Numbered from the stretch's first letter, positions 18,601 through 27,168 are shown. The stretch is DNA of 64,000 nucleotides from Pseudoalteromonas luteoviolacea (GCF_018100925.1 NZ_JAGJEH010000003.1:1-64000); one strand, 5' to 3'. The notes: generated by a model not told the origin, from the sequence alone. Program-made: numbers and translations.

Positions 18601-19883
18601 CGAGAGCACACAAAGGACCCAGCTTAATCATTGCACCAACATCAGTGTGCTTTAATTGGCAACAAGAGGCGCGCAAATTTTCCCCAACTTTAACATTAAA
18701 AATGCTTGCGCACTTCCCCTCTGGCGAAAAACGCCACGCGCTATTTTCAGAGCTTCAAGCCCATGATGTTGTCGTTGTCAGCTACGGATTACTGGTGCGC
18801 GATATTGCATTATTAAAGGAAATAAACTGGTCATCTATCGTTGCCGATGAAGCGCAGGCGATTAAAAATCCGCTCTCACAACGGGCAAAAGCGGCTTGCG
18901 CGCTAAAAGGTGAGTTTAAAATGATCACAACAGGTACACCTATTGAGAACAACCTAGTTGAGTTATGGTCGCTCTTCCGTTTTGTAAATCCAGGGTTACT
19001 TGGGAATTTAAAACGCTTTTCAGAGCGTTTTATTCAGCCAATAGACAATAAAGATGAAAAGCCCATTGCTGCACGCTACGCACAGCAAAATTTAAAAACA
19101 TTATTACAGCCTTTTATCCTGCGCAGAATGAAACATCAAGTGCTCACCGAGCTTCCTCCTCGTACCGAGATCAACGTCCCGATACAACTCAGTGATGAAG
19201 AGCAAACCTTGTACGAAGCACTGCGACAGACGGCGATCACGAATATTGCTGAAGCTAATGAACAACAGGATGCAGGGACTCAGCATCTCGCAATGCTCGC
19301 AGAACTGACCAAGTTGCGCCAAGTTTGCTGTAACCCTAATTTAGTTGCGCCAGAGTTAAGTCTGAGCAGCGCGAAATTGGCCAAACTTGATGAGTTACTA
19401 TTAGAGCTACGCGACAATGGCCACAAAGCGCTTATTTTTAGCCAATTTGTTGGTCATTTGAAATTACTCGAAGCACATTTGCAAAACCGCGGGGTCAGAT
19501 ATCAATATTTAGATGGCTCAACCACAGCAAAACATAGACAAGAGCGTGTCAATGCATTTCAGCGCGGCGACGGAGATGTCTTTTTGATCAGCCTTAAAGC
19601 CGGTGGCTCCGGATTAAATTTAACCGCGGCTGATTATGTTATTCATATGGATCCTTGGTGGAACCCCGCTGTCGAAGCACAAGCATCAGATCGCGCACAC
19701 CGTATTGGTCAATCGCGTCCTGTAACCATTTATCGCCTTATTGCACAAAACACGATTGAGGAAAAAATCTTGGCCATGCATGAGCAAAAACGTGATTTGG
19801 CGCACCAACTACTCAGTGGTCATGATGCGATTTCCAAACTATCAGTAAAAGAGGTTTTAGAGTTACTTAAGGATACGTTATAA
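15666..19883 (+). CDS. SNF2/Swi2-family helicase-like ATPase, 1405 aa, TTG start
   Basis: The C-terminal third is a complete SNF2 motor: LRDYQLAGYDWAMRLA (about residue 940), Walker A DDMGLGKT (about 965), the DEAQ box VADEAQAIKN (about 1060), TGTPIENNLVELWSLF (about 1090), and the second RecA lobe with LIFSQFVGHLKLL (about 1255), GGSGLNLTAADYVIHMDPWW and ASDRAHRIGQ (1310-1350). These enzymes use ATP to move along double-stranded DNA and remodel protein-DNA complexes. The first 900 residues are mostly helical and lack domains I recognise. I take the TTG at 15666, which has AGGA six bases upstream; no ATG lies in the first 180 codons. It is transcribed alone. Confidence 0.9.
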   Translation: MDAINRSLNLTADTHATIERLYQNYLALDDDYKALVQVLAVVFKSASTIKIKQILKRLAEQGVIAQGRPISALSSELTAVLESKQLALCEQLNLRINPLVANLVTQHVQKLGLLLPILKCAEEYIPVLNAYEWERDPEDESRLTRDFLFLGQIPKAKSRLAFNKNPQVVNVHNNAALVHFVFFPFQLDTFLELPEDMQYQAFAALLSNQKQFGMDPSETIELLAQAQAQSPNNRNLRLLLCESLLLMNDTEQAQQLIKANDITSYGQQLKACFLLLDNQLLAACDQFNAALQAQQKYSKKKAPYLHGFFGWLHLIALMASGTGQNNHIEQAMTLASNQLSDKKGTKANYYIGQLFECLSESLLTCAPFITQFSEQERDLQDSPLTYYVCQLFSLFALYWCKQPFDHPQLERLTLCRAFFDAGRLNILSAMANQLQVEANSTTYNTHLALNFPRLIKQQSEWDLALDKLLALAPAHISSEQDKTQNTERLIWLLDIDKNSVRFTAKIQKQQQSGWSKGKAVSLETLHLTHQELPFLSPSDLSMIEAISIEQHWQQTHYHLENISALRTAVHASNIYHVSDLNEPIEVAESPAQLAITECGDQLLLSLPELPNDFAKRSAVYSIRKDSEYKYVFTYFEKPHLKIASIIGENGLLIPKQAKQKLIASIAAIAPLLNIQSDVSDIDIGLETVEAQQQLVINVSPYQQGLEFHCLSMPFGDAGPAFHPGVGNASISTEINGKRIATKRNLVMEQELLDNLDTQCPAFLAMADNRLCIADLQDALCALEQLELSLQKTPPLPVQIRWPKGKKVQLSAPLESQHLQLAISKKNQWFDLNGELQINDQQVIELKDLLKLVEQSHGRFIELDTQQVIALSHALHEKLVQLNQSTEQGRFHPLASPIVSEATTGMRMKTLHAWDQQSQLMHQANTLELAPPADLQATLRDYQLAGYDWAMRLAHWGAGACLADDMGLGKTLQSLAVLLSRAHKGPSLIIAPTSVCFNWQQEARKFSPTLTLKMLAHFPSGEKRHALFSELQAHDVVVVSYGLLVRDIALLKEINWSSIVADEAQAIKNPLSQRAKAACALKGEFKMITTGTPIENNLVELWSLFRFVNPGLLGNLKRFSERFIQPIDNKDEKPIAARYAQQNLKTLLQPFILRRMKHQVLTELPPRTEINVPIQLSDEEQTLYEALRQTAITNIAEANEQQDAGTQHLAMLAELTKLRQVCCNPNLVAPELSLSSAKLAKLDELLLELRDNGHKALIFSQFVGHLKLLEAHLQNRGVRYQYLDGSTTAKHRQERVNAFQRGDGDVFLISLKAGGSGLNLTAADYVIHMDPWWNPAVEAQASDRAHRIGQSRPVTIYRLIAQNTIEEKILAMHEQKRDLAHQLLSGHDAISKLSVKEVLELLKDTL

Positions 19884-19898
19884 CTGAAGTAACAAAAC

Positions 19899-19923
19899 TG
19901 GCTGTAGCTTAAAACTGCAGCCA
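19899..19923 (+). terminator. stem-loop after the SNF2 gene, weak terminator
   Basis: TGGCTGTAG pairs with CTGCAGCCA (one G-T wobble) around CTTAAAA, 16 bases after the SNF2 stop codon. There is no T-run on the plus strand, so it may act only as an mRNA 3' structure. Confidence 0.4.
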
Positions 19924-20101
19924 CTTACTCAGCCCTACCTAACACACCCCCCTGTTTGTCATTGCATCCCCACAATTTGATTGGCAATTACTTTTGCTTA
20001 AATAGAAGTGTCATAGCGTAATAGTGCTGTAATGGATTTACATGCAAAGATATCGATAATGTAGTGCATACTAAATAATTGAACAGTTAATAGATAACAC
20101 C

Positions 20102-20806
20102 ATGCGTACAATTGGTATCATTGGCGGAGTCGGGCCTAGTGCAAGTGCACAATTTTACTTAGCTTTGCAAAAACAGCGAAGTACATTGGGTCATAGGCCT
20201 CATATTCTCCTAGACAGCATACCTGTGCCCTATTCGCTAGAAGAGGAAGCGCTCACTCAAGGCGCTGATCTGATGCCCTACAAGAGTCTACTCATTAAAT
20301 CAGCAAAAAAGCTAGAACGCGGTGGCGCAGATTTCATTACCTTGCCTTGCAATACGCTGTCGTGTTTTATCAAAGACATTAAAGCTCATGTGCAGATCCC
20401 GGTACTCAACACAGTTAACCTCACAGTCAAAGCGCTCGCACATAAAAAAGTTGAAAGTGCAGGATTATTTGCCACCTCACACACAATAGAGCAAGGTCTA
20501 TATGACAAAGCAATGCACTCCTATGATATCAACTTAATAATACCGACACCCAATGAGCAAAAAAAAATTGACCACTATATTATGTCGCAAGTTCGCCGCG
20601 CAGAAGCCCTTCAACCAAAATGTCCATCTGCCCGATTAAATGATATCGCTCAACGCTTACTAGCAAGGGGAGCAAGCCAGCTTATATTGGGCTGTACAGA
20701 TCTACCCCGCTTGGCAAATATACCTTTAATAGACCCCATCACAGAGTTAGCAACCCAAAGTTTACAAATGCTACGAGAACCACAACAGGTATATCTAAAT
20801 TCATGA
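20102..20806 (+). CDS. aspartate/glutamate racemase family protein
   Basis: The 234-residue cytoplasmic enzyme opens with TIGIIGGVGPSASAQFY and has the two catalytic cysteines of the PLP-independent Asp/Glu racemase family: Cys83 in TLPCNTLS and Cys198 in ILGCTDLP. The second motif usually reads GCTE; here it is GCTD. Such enzymes make D-aspartate or D-glutamate, or epimerise related compounds; the substrate is not fixed by the motifs. The stop overlaps the start of the next gene (ATGA, 20803-20806), so the two are translationally coupled. No strong ribosome binding site precedes the ATG. Confidence 0.85.
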   Translation: MRTIGIIGGVGPSASAQFYLALQKQRSTLGHRPHILLDSIPVPYSLEEEALTQGADLMPYKSLLIKSAKKLERGGADFITLPCNTLSCFIKDIKAHVQIPVLNTVNLTVKALAHKKVESAGLFATSHTIEQGLYDKAMHSYDINLIIPTPNEQKKIDHYIMSQVRRAEALQPKCPSARLNDIAQRLLARGASQLILGCTDLPRLANIPLIDPITELATQSLQMLREPQQVYLNS

Positions 20807-21444
20807 GCCATAACCAAACACTTATCAATACATTTATCAGTAAAGCCGTACACTTTGACATCAAGGAGTTTACCTTGAACAATATCGGCGGCAACAAAGC
20901 ATTAGCCAACTATTTGCACGCAGCCTATTGTGAACAAGATGCTGTTGTCAATTTGGGTTTAGTCTGCCCTCATTGCAAAGGTAATAACTTCAGTGTCAGC
21001 ACTGACACATACCATAATTTGACACACTGCCCTATTTGTAACTCAGAGCTAGTTTCCTTCTGGAGCCCGTCACGCACAGAGTATTACTTCACATCCAAGA
21101 TCAATAGTTTAGGGTATCTTGCATTTCACAACGGCCAACTTGTTGGACTCATTTGGGGTTTCCCCAAATCCTTTAAAAACAGTACAAAGCTCGAACTCTA
21201 TGCCGATTTGCTTGTGATAGATAAATCGCTGCATAAAAGTAAGACGGGTATGGGGTTGATTTGTCGCCTAAAACAGCATTTTGAAAATAGCGCTAGAGCA
21301 CATGGATACAGTCACTGGCTTGGAAGAACTCAAGTAACCAATGCGCCTCTGATCAGTACTTTTAAGCTATTTGGCGGCAAAATCGTCGGCCCTGATCCAG
21401 GTGACCCAGCAACTAGAACACTTTGGTCTTTTCCCCTATTTTAG
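20803..21444 (+). CDS. zinc-knuckle plus GNAT-like protein coupled to the racemase
   Basis: The 213-residue protein has a four-cysteine zinc-ribbon-like element (VCPHCKGNNF near residue 54, CPICNSE about twenty residues later), then a region resembling the GNAT fold: NSLGYLAFHNGQLVGLIWGF, YADLLVIDKSLHKSKTGMGL and SHWLGRTQVTNAPLISTFKL. The motif A glycines are degenerate (KSKTGMGL), so acetyltransferase activity is only a guess. The 4-bp overlap with the racemase gene argues for a shared task, perhaps acylating the product or a carrier. I do not know a named family with this arrangement. Confidence 0.6.
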   Translation: MSHNQTLINTFISKAVHFDIKEFTLNNIGGNKALANYLHAAYCEQDAVVNLGLVCPHCKGNNFSVSTDTYHNLTHCPICNSELVSFWSPSRTEYYFTSKINSLGYLAFHNGQLVGLIWGFPKSFKNSTKLELYADLLVIDKSLHKSKTGMGLICRLKQHFENSARAHGYSHWLGRTQVTNAPLISTFKLFGGKIVGPDPGDPATRTLWSFPLF

Positions 21445-21542
21445 TGAGAGGCCCACCATATTTTCACTTTGCTTGTAAGATCTTCATACTTTTATTGTTG
21501 AAATTTGATTCACTTATTGAAACAATAAACATCAAAATAACA

Positions 21543-21878
21543 ATGATTTTTATTTCCATGAGCTTTCTCGCTATTATCCCTATATGGATAGCATCTTTGT
21601 TGCTATACCTATCTAGCCCCAAGCAACGCCTGCTGGCTAACCCGATTAATAAGTGGCTAGGCTATTTGGTGGCACTTGCGCTATATCTTTTTGCAAACGC
21701 CCTTTTCGCACATACCTTCCCCCTTGTGTCTGCACTTTTGGCGAGTCTAGTGGTTTTGATGTTAGGCTTGGTCTCTGTGACGATCCTGTCAGGTAAGTCT
21801 AAGCGCTTGTTTATGACAACGTCCGTGCTTCTCGTTGTCCTTTGCTCAACAGTTGGAGGGGTTGTCTATGTGGCCTAA
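21543..21878 (+). CDS. small membrane protein 1 of the PepSY operon
   Basis: A protein of about 111 residues with three or four membrane helices (AIIPIWIASLLLYLS, GYLVALALYLFANALF, then ALLASLVVLMLGLVSVTI). It resembles the short membrane proteins (DUF3325/DUF3649 type) that precede PepSY iron-uptake proteins in other gammaproteobacteria, but the match is by size and context only. The ATG at 21543 lacks a clear ribosome binding site; an ATG at 21558 is also possible. A longer frame would start at TTG 21423 inside the preceding gene and is unlikely. Its 3' end overlaps the next gene by eleven bases. Confidence 0.6.
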   Translation: MIFISMSFLAIIPIWIASLLLYLSSPKQRLLANPINKWLGYLVALALYLFANALFAHTFPLVSALLASLVVLMLGLVSVTILSGKSKRLFMTTSVLLVVLCSTVGGVVYVA

Positions 21879-22116
21879 ATCAATACTCGGATTTATTTTT
21901 GGCTTACTAATTTCTATCTCTATCGCACTCAATACCAACTTAATTCTGCCGTTTGAGGAAGACACTCGCCTGCTCATAGGCCTTATTTTAGGTTTTCCTA
22001 TTTGGGCCGGGATCATGGTTTGGGTCTATGCCTTTGAAACCTCACTCAAGGCAGCTAAATATTTGTTATTAGTATTGCTCCCATCTGCACTCCTTAACGT
22101 AATTTTAATGGTGTAA
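21868..22116 (+). CDS. small membrane protein 2 of the PepSY operon (DUF3649-like)
   Basis: The 82-residue protein has two or three membrane helices: ILGFIFGLLISISIALN, LIGLILGFPIWAGIMVWVYA and a C-terminal hydrophobic helix. The pattern GFPIWAGIMVWVYAFET is reminiscent of DUF3649 iron-uptake-associated proteins. The ATG at 21868 has GGAGG eight bases upstream, and it lies inside the end of the preceding gene. The next gene starts five bases after its stop. The role is probably as an accessory to the PepSY protein in heme or ferric-siderophore handling; this is inferred from context. Confidence 0.6.
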   Translation: MWPKSILGFIFGLLISISIALNTNLILPFEEDTRLLIGLILGFPIWAGIMVWVYAFETSLKAAKYLLLVLLPSALLNVILMV

Positions 22117-22120
22117 CACA

Positions 22121-23716
22121 GTGAAAAGCCAAACTTTAAAGTCTCTGACTAATGCACATGCCTGGATTGGCCTAATCATTTCATTTGTTTTATTTATCGT
22201 ATTTATTGCTGGTTCTATTAGCTTGTTCCGTGAAAACCTCGATACTTGGGAAAAAGTCGCCTTGATTGGAGAGCATGCTCCTCATAGCCAACAAGTGTCT
22301 TACGATACTGTTATGGCAAAACTAGACGAGCAGTATCAAGTTGATACACACCATATTTTCTACCTTTACGAACCAACTGAGCGCAACCCATTCATTCAGG
22401 CGTACTTTGCCGTCGATCTTGACGAGCCCCACCCAGAAACTGGCGAAGACCACCAAGATATGAGCTTGTTGCTCGACCCGGTAACTGGCGATGTTATAGC
22501 CCCCGCGAACAACTTCCAGTTTGCCAATTTTGTCTATCACCTCCACTATGATTTAGGTATAGGGCGTATAGGTCTCTATTTTGTCGGCATCATCACATTG
22601 TTCTTTTTTGTTGCCTTACTCAGTGGTGTAGTGATCCACTGGCGTAAACTGTTTAACAACTTTTACCAATATCGATTTGGTGCCAACAAGGATAAATGGC
22701 TCGACGCCCATAACTTAATCGGTACCATGGGGCTGCCATTTCACATCATGTATGCATTCACAGGGCTGGTATTTAACTTGGTCATTGTCTATCAAATATC
22801 TTACGCCCTGATATTATATCAAGGCAGCCAAGAAAAAGTACTTCAAGCAGCAGGGTTTAACGAACCTCATATTGAAGAAGCTGACACTCGCATGGCAATG
22901 ACGGGCATAGACGAATTGTATGTCAGGGCCATGGAAGAACTCGGCGATGTCACACTTAGACGCATGATGATCGAGCACTTTGGTGATGAAAATGCCGTAT
23001 TGGTTTTCATGGCGAAAAGTAACGATGAGTTTTCCAACGAGGTGGACGTACGTTATACCCTAAAGGATCAGAAGCAAATTTACATTACGCACGATAACTA
23101 CGACAACAATTTGCGAGGGGGTCTTGCCACTATTGCCAGTCTTCATTTTGGCGATTTTGCAGGTTACGGTATGCGTATTGCCTTTTTCATTCTTGGTCTG
23201 GCTACCGCCTATGTGATTATCACCGGCAACCTGATGTGGATAAGCAAACGTGCCAAACAAAAAAAGCAGAGCCAGCGTAGCCTTGCTTTTGTCACTCGGT
23301 TAACATCAGGCGCGTTTATTGGCTGTATGATTGCAATTGCGTTAGGTGCGGTGGCAGCCAAAGTATTGCCGATAGACCTCGAAGGCCGTATGACGAGCAT
23401 TCATACCATCGTTTATACAAGTTTCTTTATCTGTACTGTCGTCTCATTGTTTGTTAAGCAACAACCTCAATTCTGCCAATATTCGCTCAAGTTATCCGGG
23501 CTTGTCTTTGCACTTGCTGCGTTGGCAAACATGCCGAGCTACTTGCAATATGGCAGTGTTTTATCAAACGCAGTGCTAGTAGATTTGTTTATTGTCGACC
23601 TCATGTTCATTACAATCGCTAGTTTGTGTTGGTATAGCGCCCAGAAGTTTGCGAAAAAGGCAAAGCAAGTCCAACAAGACATAGCTCAAGTCCAAGGTGA
23701 ACTGTCAACTAGCTAA
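22121..23716 (+). CDS. PepSY-associated membrane protein (PiuB family), GTG start
   Basis: The 531-residue inner-membrane protein has a first helix right after the start (AHAWIGLIISFVLFIVFIAG), a long periplasmic PepSY-type stretch (YDTVMAKLDEQYQVDTHHIF near residues 50-70), a second helix with FVGIITLFFFVALLSGVVIH, a histidine-containing third part (HNLIGTMGLPFHIMYAFTG) and four more helices. These proteins are thought to act in reductive iron release from siderophores or heme at the inner membrane, often under Fur control. I see no clear Fur box upstream. The start is GTG at 22121. It is the last gene of the three-gene operon. Confidence 0.85.
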   Translation: MKSQTLKSLTNAHAWIGLIISFVLFIVFIAGSISLFRENLDTWEKVALIGEHAPHSQQVSYDTVMAKLDEQYQVDTHHIFYLYEPTERNPFIQAYFAVDLDEPHPETGEDHQDMSLLLDPVTGDVIAPANNFQFANFVYHLHYDLGIGRIGLYFVGIITLFFFVALLSGVVIHWRKLFNNFYQYRFGANKDKWLDAHNLIGTMGLPFHIMYAFTGLVFNLVIVYQISYALILYQGSQEKVLQAAGFNEPHIEEADTRMAMTGIDELYVRAMEELGDVTLRRMMIEHFGDENAVLVFMAKSNDEFSNEVDVRYTLKDQKQIYITHDNYDNNLRGGLATIASLHFGDFAGYGMRIAFFILGLATAYVIITGNLMWISKRAKQKKQSQRSLAFVTRLTSGAFIGCMIAIALGAVAAKVLPIDLEGRMTSIHTIVYTSFFICTVVSLFVKQQPQFCQYSLKLSGLVFALAALANMPSYLQYGSVLSNAVLVDLFIVDLMFITIASLCWYSAQKFAKKAKQVQQDIAQVQGELSTS

Positions 23717-23741
23717 TAACAAACACTTCACGGCAAAACTC

Positions 23742-23773
23742 TACAAGTCCAGCATCTATTGGCTGGGCTTGTA
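23742..23773. terminator. 12-bp hairpin between convergent genes
   Basis: TACAAGTCCAGC (23742-23753) pairs with GCTGGGCTTGTA (23762-23773), with one G-T wobble, around ATCTATTG. It lies between the convergent PepSY and 24344 genes. No long T-run follows on either strand, so it may be a moderate bidirectional terminator. Confidence 0.5.
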
Positions 23774-23807
23774 TCTATGGACTAAGATAAACACGCTGTT
23801 ATGTGAG

Positions 23808-24344
23808 TCATTTGTCACTTTGTCTAATATTACCCGCGTTCAACTCCGCCAGCAGTTTCCATGAGCTTGTCGTTACCAGCGCCAAAGTCCATATTACTAA
23901 ACCGACGACCAAATAAAGTGCATTATTAACGCCGATAAATAGCAGCACAGCCACTACACCAAACATCAGATATGTCAGCAAAGATAGCAGGTAAATCTTA
24001 ATTGCTCCTGACACCTGAACACTGTATTTTGATTTGTCTTTTAACTCGACTTTCAACCCCCGTGCAGTGATCACCAGCGCATAAAGCGCGACTAGAAATA
24101 ATGGTATGGTTGTACCTAGGAGCCCTGCTTTAGGGATCATGAAAATAAGTGAAAATACCACCAAGTATAAAAACGCTTTAAAAGTGTGTTGCGCAAGGCG
24201 TTTTACGCGAACACACTCGGGGTGATTTAGCACTTCGTGACGTAGTGATAGGCTAACAAAAAGTAACCCTGCGAACGTTGCACTTACTTGAGATAGTACG
24301 GAGTAAAACTCATGCCAAACTTCTATCATTGAATGAAAATCCAT
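23808..24344 (-). CDS. hypothetical membrane protein, about 178 aa
   Basis: The protein has about four or five membrane helices (EFYSVLSQVSATFAGLLFVS, TFKAFLYLVVFSLIFMIP, GTTIPLFLVALYALVITA, IYLLSLLTYLMFGVVAVLLF, then a last helix at about 140-160). A short cytoplasmic segment with HEVLNHPECVRVKRLAQHTF lies between the first and second helix. I do not recognise the family. The start is either ATG 24344 or the adjacent GTG 24347; AAGGAAAG lies upstream of both. It is convergent with the PepSY operon and stands alone. Confidence 0.65.
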   Translation of the reverse strand: MDFHSMIEVWHEFYSVLSQVSATFAGLLFVSLSLRHEVLNHPECVRVKRLAQHTFKAFLYLVVFSLIFMIPKAGLLGTTIPLFLVALYALVITARGLKVELKDKSKYSVQVSGAIKIYLLSLLTYLMFGVVAVLLFIGVNNALYLVVGLVIWTLALVTTSSWKLLAELNAGNIRQSDK

Positions 24345-24487
24345 CACTACGCTTTCCTTCGATTATGCATACTCGGATATCATCCTAAAACAAAATTAAC
24401 CTGAAAAAAAGAATGTAAATAATAGAAAATTCAATGATATATAGAAAAGTAGAGAGCAGACACTTTGCATGCCTGCTAATATACCTT

Positions 24488-26308
24488 TTACAGCGCCTCC
24501 CCTTCCTTGTTGATGGCATCAAACTGATGACCATCTGGCCCACCATCTCTTGGTGGGATCAAAGCATTGATCTCATTGCTGCCAGCAATGGCCTCAGGAT
24601 CAGTCAAAGCACGTAAAAACGCGGCCAGATAACCTACTTGTTGAGGGGTGAAACCGCGAATAATAGCCTCATCGCTCCGATCGGATGCGGCTCGATTTTG
24701 TGCATTTAACGCCAACACATATTCGCCAGCGTCACCAACAACTTGGGCACATTGCTCAGCATTTAAGTGTTGAAATTGCGCCAACCCACATGTCTCGTTT
24801 TCACCATAAAAGCGCTCTAAAGAGCCTGTCACGTCAGAATAGTGCTCAATAACCCGCTCTAAAGTTGCAAATACTCCTTTATCTCCATACGGTGCTGTGA
24901 TCCCCACGTTGAGTAAACTTGGCATTCTAAACTGGTTTTTAAAGTTGCCATCTGCAACACCATGAGCACCAATTTGTGGGTATAGTGGACCTCGCGTCCG
25001 TTCAGGCGTGAACATTACACCATCATGACAATTTGCACACCCAGCCCCGGTGTAAAAAAACATCGCGCCGCGCTTTTCTGCCTCGTTTAGCTTTTGACGT
25101 TCACCGTCAATATAGTCAAAAAATGGGTTATCTATAAACATAAATGACGCCTGATAAGCAGACATAGCGCGAGCAATACGTAAAAAGCTTACTTGTTCGT
25201 CACCAAATGCAGCATGAAAATAAGGCTTCCACTCCTCCGATAGACGCTGTGCAATAAACTCACGGTAAGCTTGAGGTGACTCAAACCCCGAAGGATCACC
25301 CATTTCTGCAGGAGCCGTGATGGGAAAGTGTGCCTGCGCCATCAAAAGGCGTAATGGATCTGTATTTTCCACCTCTTCATTCATCAGACGTGTAACTGCC
25401 AGTTCCGGCGTTTGTATGTCAGCGGTTGACACCGTGCCAACATCACTGTCGCGATTCGCTTCTCGCAATCTCACTCGTTGATCCCAAAACATGCTATCTA
25501 CCCACAGTGCCGTGTTGCATATTTGAGGTGAGCTGCGTCCGACAGAAGGTATCACCTGACCGTCCGTCCTGCCGAGCCCCATGATATCTGGATCATTGGC
25601 ATTTACGCCCACAGACAAAGATAAGCCATCACTGCCACAGCTTTCTGCGGGATGATGACAGGATGCGCACGAAGTATCGAAGTTTTGACTTAAAGCTTTA
25701 CTAAAAAAGAGCCTTTTTCCCAATTCAATCAGTTCTTGGTCTTCTTGGCGACGGTAACGCGCTGCATAAGCTTGCATATCCGCGAGCCCTTCTCGCAATG
25801 TATAGTGCTCGATTAGCTTATCCATACAAGTATCAAGCTCTTGTTCAGGGATCGCATCAATATCATTAGTACCACAGTGGTCTACCAACCTCGCGATACC
25901 CACTCTGATCACAGACCCATTACGCAACCCTTCGTTGTCATCATTTTTCAAGGTCCTCACACTGTCTATGTTTGAAGGAAGGCTGATTTTTCTCCCTAGG
26001 CCTTTGGCAACAGCGACCACATGATAGGCATGCTCCACGTTAGGGCTCGCTGAGGTATCGATAAAAAAGGTCATCTTGGTGCGGCCTACTCGCTTGCCAT
26101 CACGAAAAACGCGATATCCAGTGATGCCCTCCACATCTTTTGGGGCCTGCCAGTTCAATCCCACTTCTGTGGCTGAATGAACCTTGGCGATCAGTTGCTC
26201 TGGCGCAGATACTTCTATTGGGGTATTCGCTTGCACTGTAAATACCCCCATAAAAATGGGAATGAGCGCAAGTTGATATATCGAGCGACGGTAGTTTTTT
26301 CCAAACAT
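24488..26308 (-). CDS. exported dihaem cytochrome-c peroxidase/MauG-like protein with FN3 domain
   Basis: The 606-residue protein starts with a signal peptide (residues 1-28), then a fibronectin type III-like domain at about 36-115 (TEVGLNWQAPKDVEGITGYR, then YHVVAVA), then two c-type heme sites: CASCHH at 214-219 and CANCHD at 424-429. The surrounding sequence (ELGKRLFFSKALSQNFDTSC, FRMPSLLNVGITAPYGDKG, FRMPSL-like distal region) is that of the CCP/MauG family of periplasmic dihaem peroxidases and cofactor-maturation enzymes. An N-terminal FN3 domain is unusual for classical CcpA peroxidases and may bind a partner protein. GGAGG lies seven bases before the ATG. It stands alone, with a 350-base upstream gap. 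Confidence 0.88.
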   Translation of the reverse strand: MFGKNYRRSIYQLALIPIFMGVFTVQANTPIEVSAPEQLIAKVHSATEVGLNWQAPKDVEGITGYRVFRDGKRVGRTKMTFFIDTSASPNVEHAYHVVAVAKGLGRKISLPSNIDSVRTLKNDDNEGLRNGSVIRVGIARLVDHCGTNDIDAIPEQELDTCMDKLIEHYTLREGLADMQAYAARYRRQEDQELIELGKRLFFSKALSQNFDTSCASCHHPAESCGSDGLSLSVGVNANDPDIMGLGRTDGQVIPSVGRSSPQICNTALWVDSMFWDQRVRLREANRDSDVGTVSTADIQTPELAVTRLMNEEVENTDPLRLLMAQAHFPITAPAEMGDPSGFESPQAYREFIAQRLSEEWKPYFHAAFGDEQVSFLRIARAMSAYQASFMFIDNPFFDYIDGERQKLNEAEKRGAMFFYTGAGCANCHDGVMFTPERTRGPLYPQIGAHGVADGNFKNQFRMPSLLNVGITAPYGDKGVFATLERVIEHYSDVTGSLERFYGENETCGLAQFQHLNAEQCAQVVGDAGEYVLALNAQNRAASDRSDEAIIRGFTPQQVGYLAAFLRALTDPEAIAGSNEINALIPPRDGGPDGHQFDAINKEGEAL

Positions 26309-26658
26309 TGCAGTTCCTCCATAACGACTACCAAATTCTTGTTGGGGTTATGTCGATGACCTCACTTGAGATTAAGATGTCATTCTTTTTCATCCCTAAA
26401 ATGAAAACAAATTCATCAAAATCATAGCATTAGCGCTAAATCAGGCCACCAAGTCAGAATATGCGCATGAAATAAGGAAAGAATATGAACAAAACCAAAT
26501 TATTTAGTTTTTTTGTATTAGATTTGAAGTAGAAATTAATATTAAAATCTTAACCAGCTCTACAAAGATCACATGCGCGTGTTAACGTGACTAGTAATCA
26601 CCGTGCTTAATATGAAATAATTACCCTACTTGGAAACTTAACCTTCATAGATTGTTAA
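26309..26658. other. gene-free region upstream of the dihaem peroxidase
   Basis: About 350 A/T-rich bases separate the leftward peroxidase from a rightward small membrane-protein gene. I see no convincing coding frame, tRNA or terminator. The region presumably carries the divergent promoters; no strong -35/-10 pair stands out. Confidence 0.5.
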
Positions 26659-27003
26659 ATGGAATTACACTATCAAATTGAATCTGCTTTCTTAGTGATG
26701 TCTTTACTGTTTGTGCTCACACTCGTCCCCGCTAAAGCTACAGTGCGCTTTATTGGCGCAGACTATGGCAGCATCATGCGCTGCGCGCTCGCCGTTTTTA
26801 TTGCCACCATTACTACACTTTATGCACTTAGCACATTACATGGCCCACTCGGTCTGTCCCTATCTTTTGTATGGCTGGTATTTCTTTTTAATCGCATTTT
26901 GGGATTATCAAAAACATGGAGCAGTATTTTCACTATCTGGTTAGTATTGATCCAACTTGCCGTACTCCATACCTTGAGCCAATATGGGATAAATTGGCAA
27001 TAA
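26659..27003 (+). CDS. small membrane protein, 114 aa
   Basis: The 114-residue protein is mostly hydrophobic, with about four helices (SAFLVMSLLFVLTLVPA, CALAVFIATITTLYALS, GPLGLSLSFVWLVFLFNRIL, TIWLVLIQLAVLHTL). I recognise no family. The ATG has no clear ribosome binding site, so the start is uncertain. It lies upstream of the sigma-54-dependent efflux operon but is separated from it by 330 bases with its own regulatory sites, and is therefore probably not part of it. Confidence 0.5.
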   Translation: MELHYQIESAFLVMSLLFVLTLVPAKATVRFIGADYGSIMRCALAVFIATITTLYALSTLHGPLGLSLSFVWLVFLFNRILGLSKTWSSIFTIWLVLIQLAVLHTLSQYGINWQ

Positions 27004-27168
27004 TCAAACGCCATAGCTTCGACCTCTATATTGATATATAAAGACATAACCATCATTTTTACCTCCATGACGACTTTTACTCTGTAAGTATCAATCACAA
27101 AACAGAGCGACGCTTCACGAGTACGTCGCCGTTAACTCTGTGCCTTTCATTCGAACCAGTAAATAATT

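Noticed and set aside
21445..21542. Fur box upstream of the PepSY operon
   Set aside because: I looked for a GATAATGATAATCATTATC-like site and found none close enough.
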